The translations under genes and the position numbers were made by a program. A stretch of 64,000 bases of DNA, from NCBI RefSeq assembly GCF_005402965.1, contig NZ_BJCF01000020.1, positions 1 to 64,000 of the forward strand, read 5' to 3'. Source of the stretch: Dolichospermum planctonicum. GTDB lineage: Bacteria; Cyanobacteriota; Cyanobacteriia; Cyanobacteriales; Nostocaceae. Shown here in pieces: positions 18,433 to 28,825 of this stretch (position 1 is the first letter of the stretch; the number at the start of each line of letters is the position of its first letter). A model generated the notes under the pieces. It ran no database searches. It was not told the origin of the DNA and saw only the letters and a program-made list of their open reading frames with translations.

Positions 18433-18813
18433 TAGGTTCTGTACTGCTTTTTTCTGCAATTTGCTATGTCACATAAACATCCGCAGAAGTGATTTCTAGA
18501 TTTTGGTTAACATTTGTTTCTCTATATTAAGAAATATAACAAATGTTTGACAGTTTGCCCATCTTTTTAGATTTATTTCTAATCAGAGGTAACTAATTGG
18601 GTTTTCATCTAGATGCTGTAGACAGTTGACATGATATTTGCTGTTTATTTAGACATATTACCCGGTGGAATATGCCAGTTGGGGTAATTAGAAAAATTTA
18701 AACTCCTATGATATTTGGAGGGTAGAAATATTTTTAGCAAGTTATTGATGGGAAAAATGCTCAAATTGAACAAAATATTCAGTATATTTACTTTTTGTAG
18801 TGAGGGGGGAAGG

Positions 18814-18852
18814 AATAGGCAAGAGAAAATAGGCAAGAGAAAATAGGCAAGA
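18814..18852. repeat. 14-bp tandem repeat (AATAGGCAAGAGAA), nearly three units
   Basis: The 14-base unit AATAGGCAAGAGAA is present twice in full and once partly, just downstream of the PP2C gene. It is a short tandemly repeated sequence common in Nostocales intergenic DNA. Confidence 0.7.
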
Positions 18853-18900
18853 TACTCTTAACTACTGACTCCTGACTACTATCACTGAATAATTAGAAAA

Positions 18901-19629
18901 TCAGGTTTCTACAGAGACGAGAACGACGGTGATGTTGTCGTTTCCACCTTCTTCTTTTGCGGCTTCTACGAGAGATTCGGCTGCTATTTCTAGGGAAGGT
19001 GTGCCTTGAAGGTAACTGGCAATTTTATCGTCTACAAGTTCTTCTGTAAGTCCATCACTGCATAATAATAAGCGATCGCCATGTTCTAAATCTAGTTGTT
19101 GGACTGAAATCTGATTCAGGTCTTCTCTACCCAAACAACTGGATAAAACATGACGATAGGGATGAACCCTAGCTTCATCAGGAGTAATATCGCCTATTTT
19201 CAGTGCCTTGGCAATCCAGGTATGGTCTTCTGTAATTTGTTGTAATTGTGATTTCCGCAGACGGTAAAGACGGGAATCACCAACATGACCGCATACGGGA
19301 GATTCTCCGGGACGAATCACAACTACTACCGCTGTTGTTCCCATATCAGCACGTTCAGGATGATTTTGCTGATCCTGGACTATAGCTTGATTTGCAGTAG
19401 ATAGGGCTTGTTGTAATAGTTTTGATGCTGATTCGGGGCATTGCCAATTTTGCTCCAAGTATGAACGAATTTCTTGAGTAGCGATACGACTAGCCTCTTC
19501 TCCTCCCGCATGACCACCCATACCGTCAGCGACGATAAAGAATCGCCCTGCGGGGTCAATATAGTAGGAATCTTGATTATAAGCACGAATAAGCCCCGGA
19601 TCTGATAAACCGGTAGAGTCAAGTTTCAT
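18901..19629 (-). CDS. PP2C-type Ser/Thr protein phosphatase
   Basis: Cytoplasmic metal-dependent phosphatase of the PPM/Stp1 family, dephosphorylating Ser/Thr phosphoproteins. All metal-binding motifs are visible in its 242 residues: NQDSYYID (about residue 19), [12 protein letters not shown] (about 34), [11 protein letters not shown] (about 117), [12 protein letters not shown] (about 192) and [11 protein letters not shown] (about 229). It is a minimal catalytic domain without sensor or membrane helix. It follows the UbiB-family kinase gene with a 21-base gap on the same strand, so the two are probably cotranscribed. The Ser/Thr kinase at 36201 and FHA protein at 41436 could be in the same network, but that is only inference. 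Confidence 0.93.
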   Translation of the reverse strand: MKLDSTGLSDPGLIRAYNQDSYYIDPAGRFFIVADGMGGHAGGEEASRIATQEIRSYLEQNWQCPESASKLLQQALSTANQAIVQDQQNHPERADMGTTAVVVVIRPGESPVCGHVGDSRLYRLRKSQLQQITEDHTWIAKALKIGDITPDEARVHPYRHVLSSCLGREDLNQISVQQLDLEHGDRLLLCSDGLTEELVDDKIASYLQGTPSLEIAAESLVEAAKEEGGNDNITVVLVSVET

Positions 19630-19650
19630 AGATTTTTCGTAAGCGACTAA

Positions 19651-21336
19651 TTAATACATTCGATCATAACGGTCGAGACGCAAAAGCAACCGAATCAGCA
19701 TGAATGAAACTGATGCTGCAATTAAACCAATCAGACTTGCTAACCATACATAATGGCTAACGAGGAGAATTGTAGCGGCAATTGTAAAACCACTGATAAT
19801 CAGAGCATAGCTTATTCCCAGTTGAATATTGCTCTGTCGCCGTATCAGACGTTCTGTTTCTACGGAGCGAACTCGAAGCCGGATATCCCCACGTTCTATT
19901 TTATCTAGAGTATCTTCTAATCTCCGTGGTAATCCTAAAGCAGTGCTGCTAACTTGGACTGCTTGACGACTTAATTCATTCAAGAAGCTATTCCCCTCAG
20001 AACTACTGTTATCTGTCATAAGCTGCATTGCATAGGGCTGGGCAACTTCCATAAAATTAAACTCTGGATCTAGACCTTTACCGACTCCTTCCAGGGTGGA
20101 AAAGGCACGCATGACAAAGGTAAAAGTTGCTGGAAATCTAAATGGTTGATCATAGGCCAGTTCGTACAAATCTTCACTGATAGCTGCCACCGATTGGTTT
20201 TCAAAAGGCTTATCCATGAAGTTATCCAGCATATACTGGACAGAACGACGGACAGGTCCCATGTCCTCAACTGGGGCGAGCGCTCCTAAATCAACTAGGG
20301 ATTTTACCACACGATCGCCATCTTTTTGGGCGATGCCAAATAAAGTTTCCATTAGTCCTTCCCGGACATTCGACTTAATTGTACCCATCATCCCGAAGTC
20401 GTAGAAAATCAAAGCCCCGTCGGGACTAACTGCCAGATTACCAGGATGGGGGTCAGCGTGAAAGAAGCCATTATTCAGAAGTTGATGCAAGTAAGCTTGT
20501 GCGCCATAACGAGCGATCGCTTTTCTGTCTACACCCGCAGCCTCCAAGGCCTCATACTGACTAACTTTAATTCCAGGTAAATACTCTAAAGTAATTACCC
20601 TAGAAGTAGCATAACGCCAATATACTCTCGGTACTTTTACCCAGTTATAAATGCGGAAATTGCGGCGAAAAGTATCGGCATTGCGACCTTCATTCAGATA
20701 ATCAATTTCTTCCCAGAGAATGCGACAACATTCTTCATATATACCCATCCAATCTCTACCTCGTCCCCATTTGGGGTGGTTTTGAAAGTAACGGGCAATA
20801 CCTTTAAGAATGTCTAAATCAATTTCAAATAGCTTTTTCAGTCCAGGCCTTTGCACCTTAACAACGACGGACTCACCAGTATATAGAGTAGCCTTGTGGA
20901 CTTGACCCAAACTAGCAGCAGCCAGGGGAACAGGTTCAAAATCTTGGAAAAGTGAGGAAATTGGTTTACCCAACTCCTGTTCAATAATTCCTTCCACCTG
21001 TTCATAACTAAATGCTGGAACTTTGTCTTGTAACTTAGATAACTCTTCTACATATTCAGTCGAGAAAATATCAGCACGAGTAGAAAACAACTGTCCCACC
21101 TTAATAAAAGTCGGACCCAAATCCAAGAATGTAGTTCTAATCCAGATTGCTTGGGCTTTGCGTCTAGCTGCTTGCTTGGCTTCCGTCATACCACCGGGGT
21201 AACTCCAGGGCTTGCTATAGCGCCAAATTTTGAACATCAAGGTCAAGACAAAAGACCAAATATCCACAAAGCGGCGTTTGCTAGAGTATTCTTCCCGATT
21301 CCAACGGTATGCTTTGCCTGAGTAACCTTGTTCCAT
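19651..21336 (-). CDS. UbiB/ABC1/AarF family atypical kinase
   Basis: Member of the UbiB/ABC1K family, atypical kinase-like ATPases linked to prenyl-quinone and lipid metabolism in membranes and plastids. The start at 21336 (MEQGYSGKAYRWNREEYS) is preferred: residues encoded further upstream are repeat-like and low-complexity. About 561 residues. Motifs: the KxGQ-type KVGQLFSTRAD near residue 80, ASLGQVHKATL near 160, VVKVQRPGLKKLFEIDL near 180, FFHADPHPGNLAV near 310 and IFYDFGMMG near 330. Two C-terminal hydrophobic segments (about 505-550) should anchor it in the membrane. It lies directly upstream of the PP2C gene. Confidence 0.9.
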   Translation of the reverse strand: MEQGYSGKAYRWNREEYSSKRRFVDIWSFVLTLMFKIWRYSKPWSYPGGMTEAKQAARRKAQAIWIRTTFLDLGPTFIKVGQLFSTRADIFSTEYVEELSKLQDKVPAFSYEQVEGIIEQELGKPISSLFQDFEPVPLAAASLGQVHKATLYTGESVVVKVQRPGLKKLFEIDLDILKGIARYFQNHPKWGRGRDWMGIYEECCRILWEEIDYLNEGRNADTFRRNFRIYNWVKVPRVYWRYATSRVITLEYLPGIKVSQYEALEAAGVDRKAIARYGAQAYLHQLLNNGFFHADPHPGNLAVSPDGALIFYDFGMMGTIKSNVREGLMETLFGIAQKDGDRVVKSLVDLGALAPVEDMGPVRRSVQYMLDNFMDKPFENQSVAAISEDLYELAYDQPFRFPATFTFVMRAFSTLEGVGKGLDPEFNFMEVAQPYAMQLMTDNSSSEGNSFLNELSRQAVQVSSTALGLPRRLEDTLDKIERGDIRLRVRSVETERLIRRQSNIQLGISYALIISGFTIAATILLVSHYVWLASLIGLIAASVSFMLIRLLLRLDRYDRMY

Positions 21337-21425
21337 ATTTTTCTTATACCGTCGGCTTGAGAGGGAGCAGGAGAAGCTGGGAGGGTAAGGGATCTGGGCG
21401 GTTGGGGCAGCTGGGAGGAATTTTC

Positions 21426-21469
21426 CCATTACCCATTACCTATTACCCATTACCCATTACCCATTACCT
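21426..21469. repeat. TACCCAT heptamer tandem repeat supplying a stop codon
   Basis: Seven-base units of the type TACCCAT (with TACCTAT variants) run for about 44 bases between the UbiB-family gene and the next minus-strand gene. The TAG stop of that gene (21468-21470) lies at the repeat edge. The same heptamer recurs at 26983-27036. Confidence 0.75.
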
Positions 21470-21788
21470 ATTTTGCAGCATTGCGATACTTCTGCAATTC
21501 ACTTCTTAATAGAGCGATTTCCGCCCTTAATTCGTCAATTTCGGTCTGTAGATCTAAAGAATCTGCACCAGATGAACTATTTGCCGGTTTTCCAGTTGCA
21601 GAGGATTCAGCAGCCCGATTAGCTCGTGCCATCACTTCTTCTGTAAACTGGCGTAGCTGCTCTTTAGCTTCAGCATCAAATTTGCCCAATTCACTCAAAG
21701 CATCAGTCAAGGCGACTTCTACACGCTCATTAATCACTTCGGCTACTGCTCTGCCCACGAAAAAGGCTTGCACAAGGGGATTACTCAT
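21468..21788 (-). CDS. Conserved small coiled-coil protein (cyanobacterial/plastid type)
   Basis: A 106-residue protein with a conserved N-terminus MSNPLVQAFFVGRAVAEVINERVE, a basic/acidic helical middle, a Ser/Gly-rich linker near residues 60-75 and a C-terminal coiled coil (LQTEIDELRAEIALLRSEL). Similar proteins occur widely in cyanobacteria and in plant plastids as proteins of unknown function, to my memory a DUF6825-type family. There is no signal peptide. It is probably in one transcription unit with the downstream UbiB-family and PP2C genes, though a tandem repeat and 130 bases separate them. Confidence 0.75.
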   Translation of the reverse strand: MSNPLVQAFFVGRAVAEVINERVEVALTDALSELGKFDAEAKEQLRQFTEEVMARANRAAESSATGKPANSSSGADSLDLQTEIDELRAEIALLRSELQKYRNAAK

Positions 21789-21898
21789 AAATTTTTGTAA
21801 AGTTGCTCCGCAAAAAGATTATAACCTGCCTGGATGCTGTAATGTTTCCATTTGCAACTTTGCTGAGTTAGCGGAATACAACCACCTTGACATAAAAA

Positions 21899-21972
21899 TC
21901 GGGATGACAGGATTCGAACCTGCGGCATCCTGCTCCCAAAGCAGGCGCGCTACCAAGCTGCGCTACATCCCG
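21899..21972 (-). tRNA. tRNA-Pro (anticodon UGG)
   Basis: A 74-nt cloverleaf is read on the minus strand. The acceptor stem is CGGGATG/CATCCCG with discriminator A; the D arm contains AGCTTGGTAGC; the anticodon arm is CCTGCTTTGGGAGCAGG with anticodon TGG; the T arm has GGTTCGAATCC. CCA is not encoded. All four arms pair, and the CGGGATGTAGCGCAG start is typical of proline tRNAs. Confidence 0.95.
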
Positions 21973-22201
21973 TAAATCTATCAAAACCAAGTTCTACATA
22001 ACCTAAATTATGTTTTTTTGGTTCATCTGACTCATCATATCATAAAAAAGAATAAATGCAAACCCAATAATCTATAAAAAATCAGACTATGGAAAACATC
22101 CTGGGAGAAATCAGGCACAAACCAGGATTTTCCCGGAATTTTCACCAAATTTTAGATTTTAAATTACCGCGACTATTCCCCAATGCCTCATCCACACCAA
22201 A

Positions 22202-23179
<978 letters not shown>

Positions 23180-24076
23180 ATGGCAACAATAGAAATCTTA
23201 GGTGTTCCACATACTTATGAGCTAACCGCTCCTACATCATGTCCCCATACTTTAGTATTTATCCACGGTTGGCTAAATAGCCGTGTATACTGGCAACCCG
23301 TAATTTCTCGTCTATCACTAGATTTACAGTGTTTATCTTACGATTTACGAGGGTTCGGTGAATCACAGTCCCAGGTAACATCAGATTCAGATATAGAACT
23401 GACTCCCACAGACTCTAGCATGATTACTTCTTCCTTGGATTCCTTATATTCTCCATTCGCTTATGCTCAAGATTTAGCCGTTCTTCTCAAACATCTGAAT
23501 ATTTCTAGTGCTTGGCTCATAGGTCATTCTTTGGGTGGTACTATTGCTCTGTGGACAGCGGCCCAATTACATGATTGTATTCAAGGTGTAATTTGTATTA
23601 ATGCCGGTGGTGGAATTTATCTTAAAGAAGCATTTGAGCAATTCCGTGCCGCAGGACAGAAATTTTTACAAGTCCGTCCCCGTTGGCTTTCGCAAATGCC
23701 TTTAATTGATTTGTTATTTACTAAAGCTAGTGTATTGCGTCCTTTAGAGCGATATTGGGCGCGTCAAAGATTAATTGATTTTATTGTAGCTGATCCAGAA
23801 GCTGCTCTGGGAACTCTTTTTGCATCTACTACGGAACAAGAAATTAACTGTTTACCCCAGTTAGTATCGAAATTGAAGCAGCCAGTATATTTCTTAGCGG
23901 GTGCTGACGATAAAGTAATGGAACCGAAATATGTCCGCCATTTGGCCAGTTTTCATTGGCTTTTCCAGTATGTTGGTGATAATGTGATTGAAATTCCTGA
24001 TTGTGGGCATTTGGCTATGTTAGAGCAACCGGAAGCCGTCGCTGAACATATTCAGTCAGTAGTTATTGGTCATTAG
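23180..24076 (+). CDS. Alpha/beta hydrolase
   Basis: Cytoplasmic alpha/beta-hydrolase-fold enzyme of 298 residues. The oxyanion-hole motif FIHGW is near residue 28, the nucleophile elbow is GHSLGG near residue 115, and the catalytic His is in PDCGHLAMLEQP near 275, with an acidic residue at GADDKV near 253. Substrate cannot be deduced; the family covers esterases, haloperoxidase-like and lipid hydrolases. The ATG at 23180 directly precedes the conserved core. It ends convergently with tsaD and no operon partner is seen. Confidence 0.88.
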   Translation: MATIEILGVPHTYELTAPTSCPHTLVFIHGWLNSRVYWQPVISRLSLDLQCLSYDLRGFGESQSQVTSDSDIELTPTDSSMITSSLDSLYSPFAYAQDLAVLLKHLNISSAWLIGHSLGGTIALWTAAQLHDCIQGVICINAGGGIYLKEAFEQFRAAGQKFLQVRPRWLSQMPLIDLLFTKASVLRPLERYWARQRLIDFIVADPEAALGTLFASTTEQEINCLPQLVSKLKQPVYFLAGADDKVMEPKYVRHLASFHWLFQYVGDNVIEIPDCGHLAMLEQPEAVAEHIQSVVIGH

Positions 24077-24125
24077 TTATTAGTCCTTATTAATATTAAT
24101 TAATATTAAATTAATAGGTTGGAAA

Positions 24126-25169
24126 TTAATTTTCGTATAACTTCATGACATGGTTCAGGGAGAGCCGGGAATGCACTCCTAATGTCATAGATGATCTATG
24201 ACCACGGGAGAGGTGTTCAGCAGCAGCACAGCCAATCATGGCCGCGTTGTCAGTGCAAAATTTTAGGGGGGGGAAAAGAACCCGCAAGTTATGTTTATTG
24301 GCTGCTGCTTGTAAATGCTTTCTGAGTCCACTATTTGCTGCTACACCACCGCCTACCGTAATAGTGTCTAGTTTATAATTAAGAGCGCAGGCGATCGCTC
24401 TTTTCGTCAGCGATCGCGCTATAGTATCCTGGAAACTAGCCACTACATCCGCTATTGGTACTTCTTTACCCTCTTTTTCCAATTGTTGCACTAAACGTAA
24501 TACTGCTGTCTTTAATCCGCTAAAGCTACAATCATAAAGATGATAACCCCCACCTGGTAAAGAAATTTTTCCCTCCGGTAATGTAAAGGCTTGGGGATCA
24601 CCGATTTGTGATAGTTGATCAATTATTGGTCCGCCGGGATAACCCAATTTTAATAACCGCGCTACTTTATCAAAAGCTTCACCGGCTGCATCATCACGGG
24701 TTTCCCCCAGAGTTTCGTATATACCATAATCTTTGACATAAATCAAGCTTGTGTGACCCCCGGAAACAAGTAAGCTAAGAAAGGGAGGATTTAAACTTGG
24801 CTCAGTCAAATAAGTCGCACAGATGTGACCTTCCAGGTGATGTACTCCCAAAAAAGGCTTTTCATGTACCATGGCCAGGGTTTTGGCGGCTGTTAATCCC
24901 ACCAGCAATGCCCCTACAAGTCCAGGCGCACAAGTGGCAGCTATACCATCAATCTGACTCCAATTTAGATGACTAGAGGCGATCGCTTGTTCTATTTCGT
25001 AATTCAGCGTTTCTAAATGCTGACGTGATGCTACCTCTGGGACTACGCCACCATATTGTTGATGAACAGGAATTTGTGAAGCAACAATACTACTACAGAC
25101 CTGACGATTGTTAATTATTGCAACAGCAGTTTCATCACAACTGGTTTCAATGGCTAAAACGGTTGTCAT
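24126..25169 (-). CDS. tsaD: tRNA N6-adenosine threonylcarbamoyltransferase TsaD
   Basis: Universal enzyme (formerly Gcp/YgjD) that transfers the threonylcarbamoyl group to A37 of ANN-decoding tRNAs. At 347 residues it is typical. The start [18 protein letters not shown] is the standard N-terminus with the ASKHA nucleotide-binding motif. The metal-binding motif is VHHLEGHI near residue 110; LVSGGHTSL near 137 and [13 protein letters not shown] near 273 are also present. A GACAGG tandem repeat array begins about 27 bases upstream of the start, between tsaD and the divergent psaF, so the promoter must lie within or beyond it. Confidence 0.95.
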   Translation of the reverse strand: MTTVLAIETSCDETAVAIINNRQVCSSIVASQIPVHQQYGGVVPEVASRQHLETLNYEIEQAIASSHLNWSQIDGIAATCAPGLVGALLVGLTAAKTLAMVHEKPFLGVHHLEGHICATYLTEPSLNPPFLSLLVSGGHTSLIYVKDYGIYETLGETRDDAAGEAFDKVARLLKLGYPGGPIIDQLSQIGDPQAFTLPEGKISLPGGGYHLYDCSFSGLKTAVLRLVQQLEKEGKEVPIADVVASFQDTIARSLTKRAIACALNYKLDTITVGGGVAANSGLRKHLQAAANKHNLRVLFPPLKFCTDNAAMIGCAAAEHLSRGHRSSMTLGVHSRLSLNHVMKLYEN

Positions 25170-25195
25170 AATTAATTAGGGAAGAGGGAACTCTT

Positions 25196-25305
25196 AACAG
25201 GGAACAGGTGACAGGTGACAGGGAACAGGTGACAGGTGACAGGTGACAGGGAACAGGTGACAGGTGACAGGTGACAGGGAACAGGTGACAGGGAACAGGA
25301 AACTG
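25196..25305. repeat. GACAGG-type short tandem repeat array between tsaD and psaF
   Basis: About 110 bases are built from GGTGACA and GGGAACA heptamers in varied order (for example ACAGGTGACAGGGAACAGG). It is the same family as the array at 63101-63204. A 74-codon frame through it is an artefact of the repeat. Confidence 0.85.
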
Positions 25306-25494
25306 ACCAATATATATTCTCTCTTGCCTCTTTCCTATATTTTGATTGAGAAGCTTTAACTTTTGTTGACTTAAACTTTACTCTATTCCCAGCCAAGAGT
25401 ATGATAACTTCCTAGTTATCTAAAATAAAGACTGTACAAGCCGCTTCGTTTTGTACAAGGAACTTCTCGTTTTGTAACAAAAGGAAACAACTCC

Positions 25495-25989
25495 ATGACA
25501 CGATTGTTTGCTTTGCTTTTGGCGATGACCCTTTGGTTCAATTTTGCTCCTCCAGCGCAAGCACTAGGGGCTAACCTTGTACCTTGCAAAGACTCTCCCG
25601 CCTTTCAAGAGCTAGCACTAAATGCCCGCAATACCACCGCTGACCCCGAATCAGGTAAAAAGCGGTTTGAACGTTATTCTCAGGCTCTCTGTGGACCCGA
25701 AGGCTATCCCCACTTGATTGTAGATGGCAGCCTGAATCATGCTGGAGATTTCTTGATCCCCAGTATTCTTTTCCTCTACATTGCTGGTTGGATTGGTTGG
25801 GTAGGCCGTGCTTATTTACAAGCGATTAAAAACGGAGCGAATGCCGAACAAAAAGAAATCCAAATTGATTTGGGTATTGCTCTACCTATTATCACCTCTG
25901 GTTTTGCTTGGCCAGCAGCAGCAATTAAAGAATTGCTCTCCGGCGAGCTAACAGCTAAGGATTCAGAAATTACCGTTTCGCCACGTTAA
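25495..25989 (+). CDS. psaF: Photosystem I subunit III, PsaF
   Basis: Lumen-side/transmembrane PSI subunit involved in plastocyanin or cytochrome c6 docking. The 164-residue precursor has a signal peptide ending PPAQA near residue 23, then the mature [14 protein letters not shown] with the two lumenal Cys (PCKD, LCGPEG), and a membrane segment near 90-110 ([17 protein letters not shown]). The ATG at 25495 follows AAAAGGAAACAA, a good ribosome site. It is followed after 39 bases by psaJ, the conserved psaFJ operon. Confidence 0.96.
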   Translation: MTRLFALLLAMTLWFNFAPPAQALGANLVPCKDSPAFQELALNARNTTADPESGKKRFERYSQALCGPEGYPHLIVDGSLNHAGDFLIPSILFLYIAGWIGWVGRAYLQAIKNGANAEQKEIQIDLGIALPIITSGFAWPAAAIKELLSGELTAKDSEITVSPR

Positions 25990-26028
25990 TTCACTTGTTT
26001 TCACTCACTTATTCTGGAGACTAAATTC

Positions 26029-26175
26029 ATGGCTGAAAAAGGTAACGAAACTAACTACTTGATTACATTCATCTCCACTGCTCCTGTTGCGGCAACTATC
26101 TGGTTGACAATCACAGCAGGAATTTTAATTGAATTTAATCGCTTCTTCCCTGACCTACTTTTTCACCCCCTATAG
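26029..26175 (+). CDS. psaJ: Photosystem I subunit IX, PsaJ
   Basis: A 48-residue single-helix PSI subunit next to PsaF. The sequence runs from [16 protein letters not shown] through the helix [19 protein letters not shown] to [12 protein letters not shown], the conserved C-terminus. TCTGGAGAC lies 8-16 bases upstream of the ATG as ribosome site. It is cotranscribed with psaF, and a hairpin at 26194-26216 probably ends the transcript. Confidence 0.95.
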   Translation: MAEKGNETNYLITFISTAPVAATIWLTITAGILIEFNRFFPDLLFHPL

Positions 26176-26193
26176 GTTGAAAATACGGTTCAA

Positions 26194-26216
26194 AAAAGCT
26201 AATTTACTTAGCTTTT
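26194..26216 (+). terminator. Probable terminator hairpin after psaJ
   Basis: AAAAGCTAA at 26194-26202 pairs with TTAGCTTTT at 26208-26216 around the 5-base loop TTTAC. It starts 19 bases after the psaJ stop. The 3' arm ends in four T, but no long T-run follows, so termination efficiency is uncertain. Confidence 0.5.
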
Positions 26217-26506
26217 GCTGGTAGATTGTCTAATTGAGTGTCAAACCTAATTAGGTAAAAGTGTCCCTCGAATCAGCAATCTTTGCTAATGTATGAAACT
26301 CGTATATTATCCATTATTTATGGGTTTCATACTTTTCTAAATTAGAAAGTGGCAAAATTAATTTTTCTCAACTTGCTTATGGCAGTTTTCAGAAAAATTA
26401 TTTCTAATAGAAAAAGCCACCTTTATCATTTGAAGGCCAGCAAACAACACAAGTAGTAAATTCATCACAAACTAACAAGAGTGATTCAAGGAATCTAAAA
26501 ATACTT

Positions 26507-26971
26507 ATGGCAATAGCAGCAGGACGTGATCCGCAAAAAGGCGATCTAGAAACCCCCATCAATTCCGCTCCTTTGGTGAAGTGGTTTATTAGCAACTTGC
26601 CGGCATACCGCGCTGGTTTGAATCCTTTTAGACGCGGTTTAGAAGTTGGTATGGCTCATGGTTACTTGCTATTTGGACCTTTTGACAAATTAGGTCCTTT
26701 ACGTAACGCCCCCAACGCTAACTTAGCTGGTTTATTGGGCAGTGTTGGCTTAGTTGTGATTTTAACAGCTTGCCTATCCTTATATGCAAATAGCAATCCT
26801 GATAAAGCCCTTGCTAGTATTGCTGTACCTAATCCTCCAGTTGATGCTTTCAACTCCAAGGAAAGCTGGAATAATTTCGCCAGTGCTTTCTTAATTGGTG
26901 GTATCGGTGGTGCAGTAGTCGCTTTCTTCTTGACAGGTAATTCTGGTTTAATCCAAGGTTTATTGGGTTAA
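26507..26971 (+). CDS. psaL: Photosystem I subunit XI, PsaL (first canonical ATG)
   Basis: Multi-span PSI subunit required for trimer/tetramer formation. The 154 residues from this ATG contain AGRDPQKGDLETPINSAP, PLVKWFISNLPAYRAGL, FRRGLEVGMAHGYLLFGPF and ASAFLIGGIGGAVVAF, all typical. The frame stays open upstream: decoded from about 26447 it reads TQVVNSSQTNKSDSRN, which resembles the N-terminal extension I remember for Nostoc PsaL (AQAV...SDPRN), yet no ATG, GTG or TTG precedes it. GAAGG at 26431-26435 is well placed for a start near 26444, where ACA is found. So either the start codon was lost and translation begins at 26507, a non-canonical start is used, or the base calls are wrong. Confidence 0.9.
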   Translation: MAIAAGRDPQKGDLETPINSAPLVKWFISNLPAYRAGLNPFRRGLEVGMAHGYLLFGPFDKLGPLRNAPNANLAGLLGSVGLVVILTACLSLYANSNPDKALASIAVPNPPVDAFNSKESWNNFASAFLIGGIGGAVVAFFLTGNSGLIQGLLG

Positions 26972-26982
26972 TTTGATTTTTG

Positions 26983-27036
26983 GTAATGGGTAGTAGTTAC
27001 TAATGTTACCCATTACCAATTACCCATTACCACATA
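26983..27036. repeat. TACCCAT/TACCAAT heptamer repeat between psaL and gmk
   Basis: About 50 bases, read partly on each strand, consist of GGTAATGGGTAGTAG-like and TTACCCATTACC-like heptamer units, related to the array at 21426. The two halves are complementary (GGTAATGGGTA at 26980s and TACCCATTACC at 27006), so a hairpin that could serve both convergent genes is possible. Confidence 0.6.
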
Positions 27037-27037
27037 C

Positions 27038-27634
27038 TTATTCAAAAATAGCTTTCTCTATTTCCTTTAAAGCTTGCTCAAAATCGTCATTGATAATTTG
27101 TAAATCAAATTCATTAGCAGCGGCTATTTCTGCTTCAGCACGTTTGAGACGACGAGAAATTGCTTCCTCAGAATCTTGTCCCCGTCCACGAATCCGGTTT
27201 TCTAATTCTGAAAATGAAGGTGGTAAAATAAAAATGCTCAGGGCGCTAGGAAAGGCAGTTCTGATTTGCCTTGCCCCTTCTAATTCAATTTCTAATAGCA
27301 CCAACTTACCCGACTGAATATGGTTAAGCACCGCTGCACGGGGTGTACCATAAAAGTTACCAGCAAATTCTGCCCATTCTAAAAATTCACCTTTAGTCAC
27401 TAATTCTTGAAATTCTTGACGGGTAATAAAGTAATATTTTTGACAATTTATTTCTCCTGGACGTGGAGAACGAGTCGTGGCGGAGACTGAATAATATAAT
27501 TCTGGATGACGCTGGAGAATTTCATTCATTAAAGTGCCTTTACCGACTCCGCTAGGACCTGTTAAAACAATTAGTTTGCCCAAGGTCGGACATTCTTGGG
27601 TATTTTTAGCATAATAGAAAGGTAAGACTGGCAT
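27038..27634 (-). CDS. gmk: Guanylate kinase
   Basis: Phosphorylates GMP to GDP with ATP. The P-loop is [12 protein letters not shown] near residue 25, and the GMP-binding region includes [11 protein letters not shown] and the [13 protein letters not shown] motif near residue 87. Length of 198 residues is typical. The start at 27634 gives a 17-residue leader ([17 protein letters not shown]) before the core. It lies downstream of the RemA-like gene on the same strand, a pairing seen across cyanobacteria and Firmicutes. Confidence 0.94.
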   Translation of the reverse strand: MPVLPFYYAKNTQECPTLGKLIVLTGPSGVGKGTLMNEILQRHPELYYSVSATTRSPRPGEINCQKYYFITRQEFQELVTKGEFLEWAEFAGNFYGTPRAAVLNHIQSGKLVLLEIELEGARQIRTAFPSALSIFILPPSFSELENRIRGRGQDSEEAISRRLKRAEAEIAAANEFDLQIINDDFEQALKEIEKAIFE

Positions 27635-27909
27635 TATCCGTGAAAAGAGTGAGTTAATAAATTAATAAGTGTACATGATTCCTTAGTCTTGTTTTAGCTG
27701 GTAAAACAACTAATTGCTATTTTGAATTTGGGACTTGAGATTTTTGCATATCTACAATATAAGCCTTTGCGGCTGCACCTTTGATCCGCACTGTTCAAAT
27801 TAGCATCAAGACTAAAGAATTTGTAGCACTGGTGACAGAAAACCAGTCTAATCGAGATGGTACGGAGGATATGGTACAAATAGAGTTGGGTTGATAACTA
27901 TTCCGGTGA

Positions 27910-28176
27910 TTAATTATCTACAACATGATGATCACGGGAAATGACAAACCGGTTGGCTACGGTTTCAGGCTGAATTGCGGAGAGAATTACATGACTAGAA
28001 TCGGTGATAATTACCGCCCTAGTGCGTCTTCCATAGGTAGCATCAACCAGTTGACCTCTATCCCTAGCATCGGTAATAATCCGTTTAATGGGAGCAGATT
28101 CTGGACTAACTATGGCCACGACTCTGTTAGCAGAGACGATATTACCAAACCCGATATTGATTAATTGAATTTCCAT
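27910..28176 (-). CDS. RemA-like DUF370 family regulator
   Basis: An 88-residue protein of the DUF370/RemA family. In Bacillus, RemA is a ring-forming DNA-binding regulator of biofilm matrix genes; in cyanobacteria the role is not known to me. The conserved N-terminus [23 protein letters not shown] and the motif [20 protein letters not shown] with SGL-less [11 protein letters not shown] are clear. It is just upstream of gmk, the usual context for this family, with a 275-base gap here. Confidence 0.88.
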   Translation of the reverse strand: MEIQLINIGFGNIVSANRVVAIVSPESAPIKRIITDARDRGQLVDATYGRRTRAVIITDSSHVILSAIQPETVANRFVISRDHHVVDN

Positions 28177-28825
28177 AAAAAAAATTTCAGCTAAACGAGA
28201 AATGAAAAGCTTGTAGTAAACTTATTCTCATGTTATCGCTAAAGAATGGGAGTTACAACGATTTAAACCTCGTTAAGTTGAGTTTTTTCATAGTTAATGC
28301 TTTTTTTGGCTGTATTATCAATCAAATCTACCAAAAATACTCCATAAGATATAGGCACAGTTATATTCATATAAGCTAGTGACTCTTTGGTTTGAATTTA
28401 AAATTATCTGGGTTTGGTAAATGATGTTTAAAAAATATCAAGCAGTGTAGGTACTCAAATGTACTGCATTTAATTTGTATAATTATAGCGGACATGATGC
28501 CCCCACAACAAGATTTAACTATGTTAGGACTGTATTAGGAATGTACAATTTAGCTGCGTCACAGCTTATTATGGATATATTGCTACATAAATAAATTATC
28601 AGTAGGCAAGAATAAGCTTGTAAGTGAAATTTTATGTAAGTCCTAAATTAGATTCAATCTGAGGAATCTCGAATCAAACCGTAAAAATGTCTGATACAGT
28701 GCAAGCTAACAAAGCTAACAAAAGTTTTGACAATATGATATTGGGTTTTCTTGCGTCAACCCAACATTTTATATTAATGAAAAAGAGTTTAATTAATGCT
28801 ATATCAATAGCTAACGATTAGTAAA
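28177..28825. other. Intergenic region with dispersed repeat
   Basis: About 650 AT-rich bases with no gene. A dispersed hairpin-type repeat occupies 28460-28513. The first 60 bases presumably carry the promoter of the RemA-like gene. Nothing else recognisable. Confidence 0.45.
28460..28513 (-). repeat. GTGCGGGCAT-type hairpin repeat with TACAAATTAAATGCAGTACA tail
   Basis: Read on the minus strand this gives a degenerate CTTGTTGTGGGGGCAT core followed by TATACAAATTAAATGCAGTA. Related copies are at 39511-39564 and 51566-51636 (same tail), and the core recurs at 55285-55455 and 56550-56647. Confidence 0.6.

Larger units (their letters stand above)
18332..18900. other. Intergenic region between PP2C gene and nblA
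   Basis: This 570-base gap holds the nblA upstream region with the 14-bp hairpin at 18400-18432, AT-rich sequence, and a short tandem repeat at 18814-18852. A 63-codon minus-strand frame at 18645-18836 has no SD and low-complexity content and is not called. Confidence 0.5.

Noticed and set aside
21481-21975. 164-codon plus-strand frame spanning a small gene and tRNA-Pro
   Set aside because: Runs antisense through the coiled-coil protein gene and the tRNA; the tRNA-derived end RKFEPAASC-like part is a known annotation artefact.
25172-25396. 74-codon frame over the GACAGG array
   Set aside because: Encoded by tandem heptamers (SPVTCHL repeats); low complexity and not a gene.
27694-27879. 61-codon minus-strand frame between gmk and the RemA-like gene
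   Set aside because: No SD, composition unlike neighbours, no recognisable motif.
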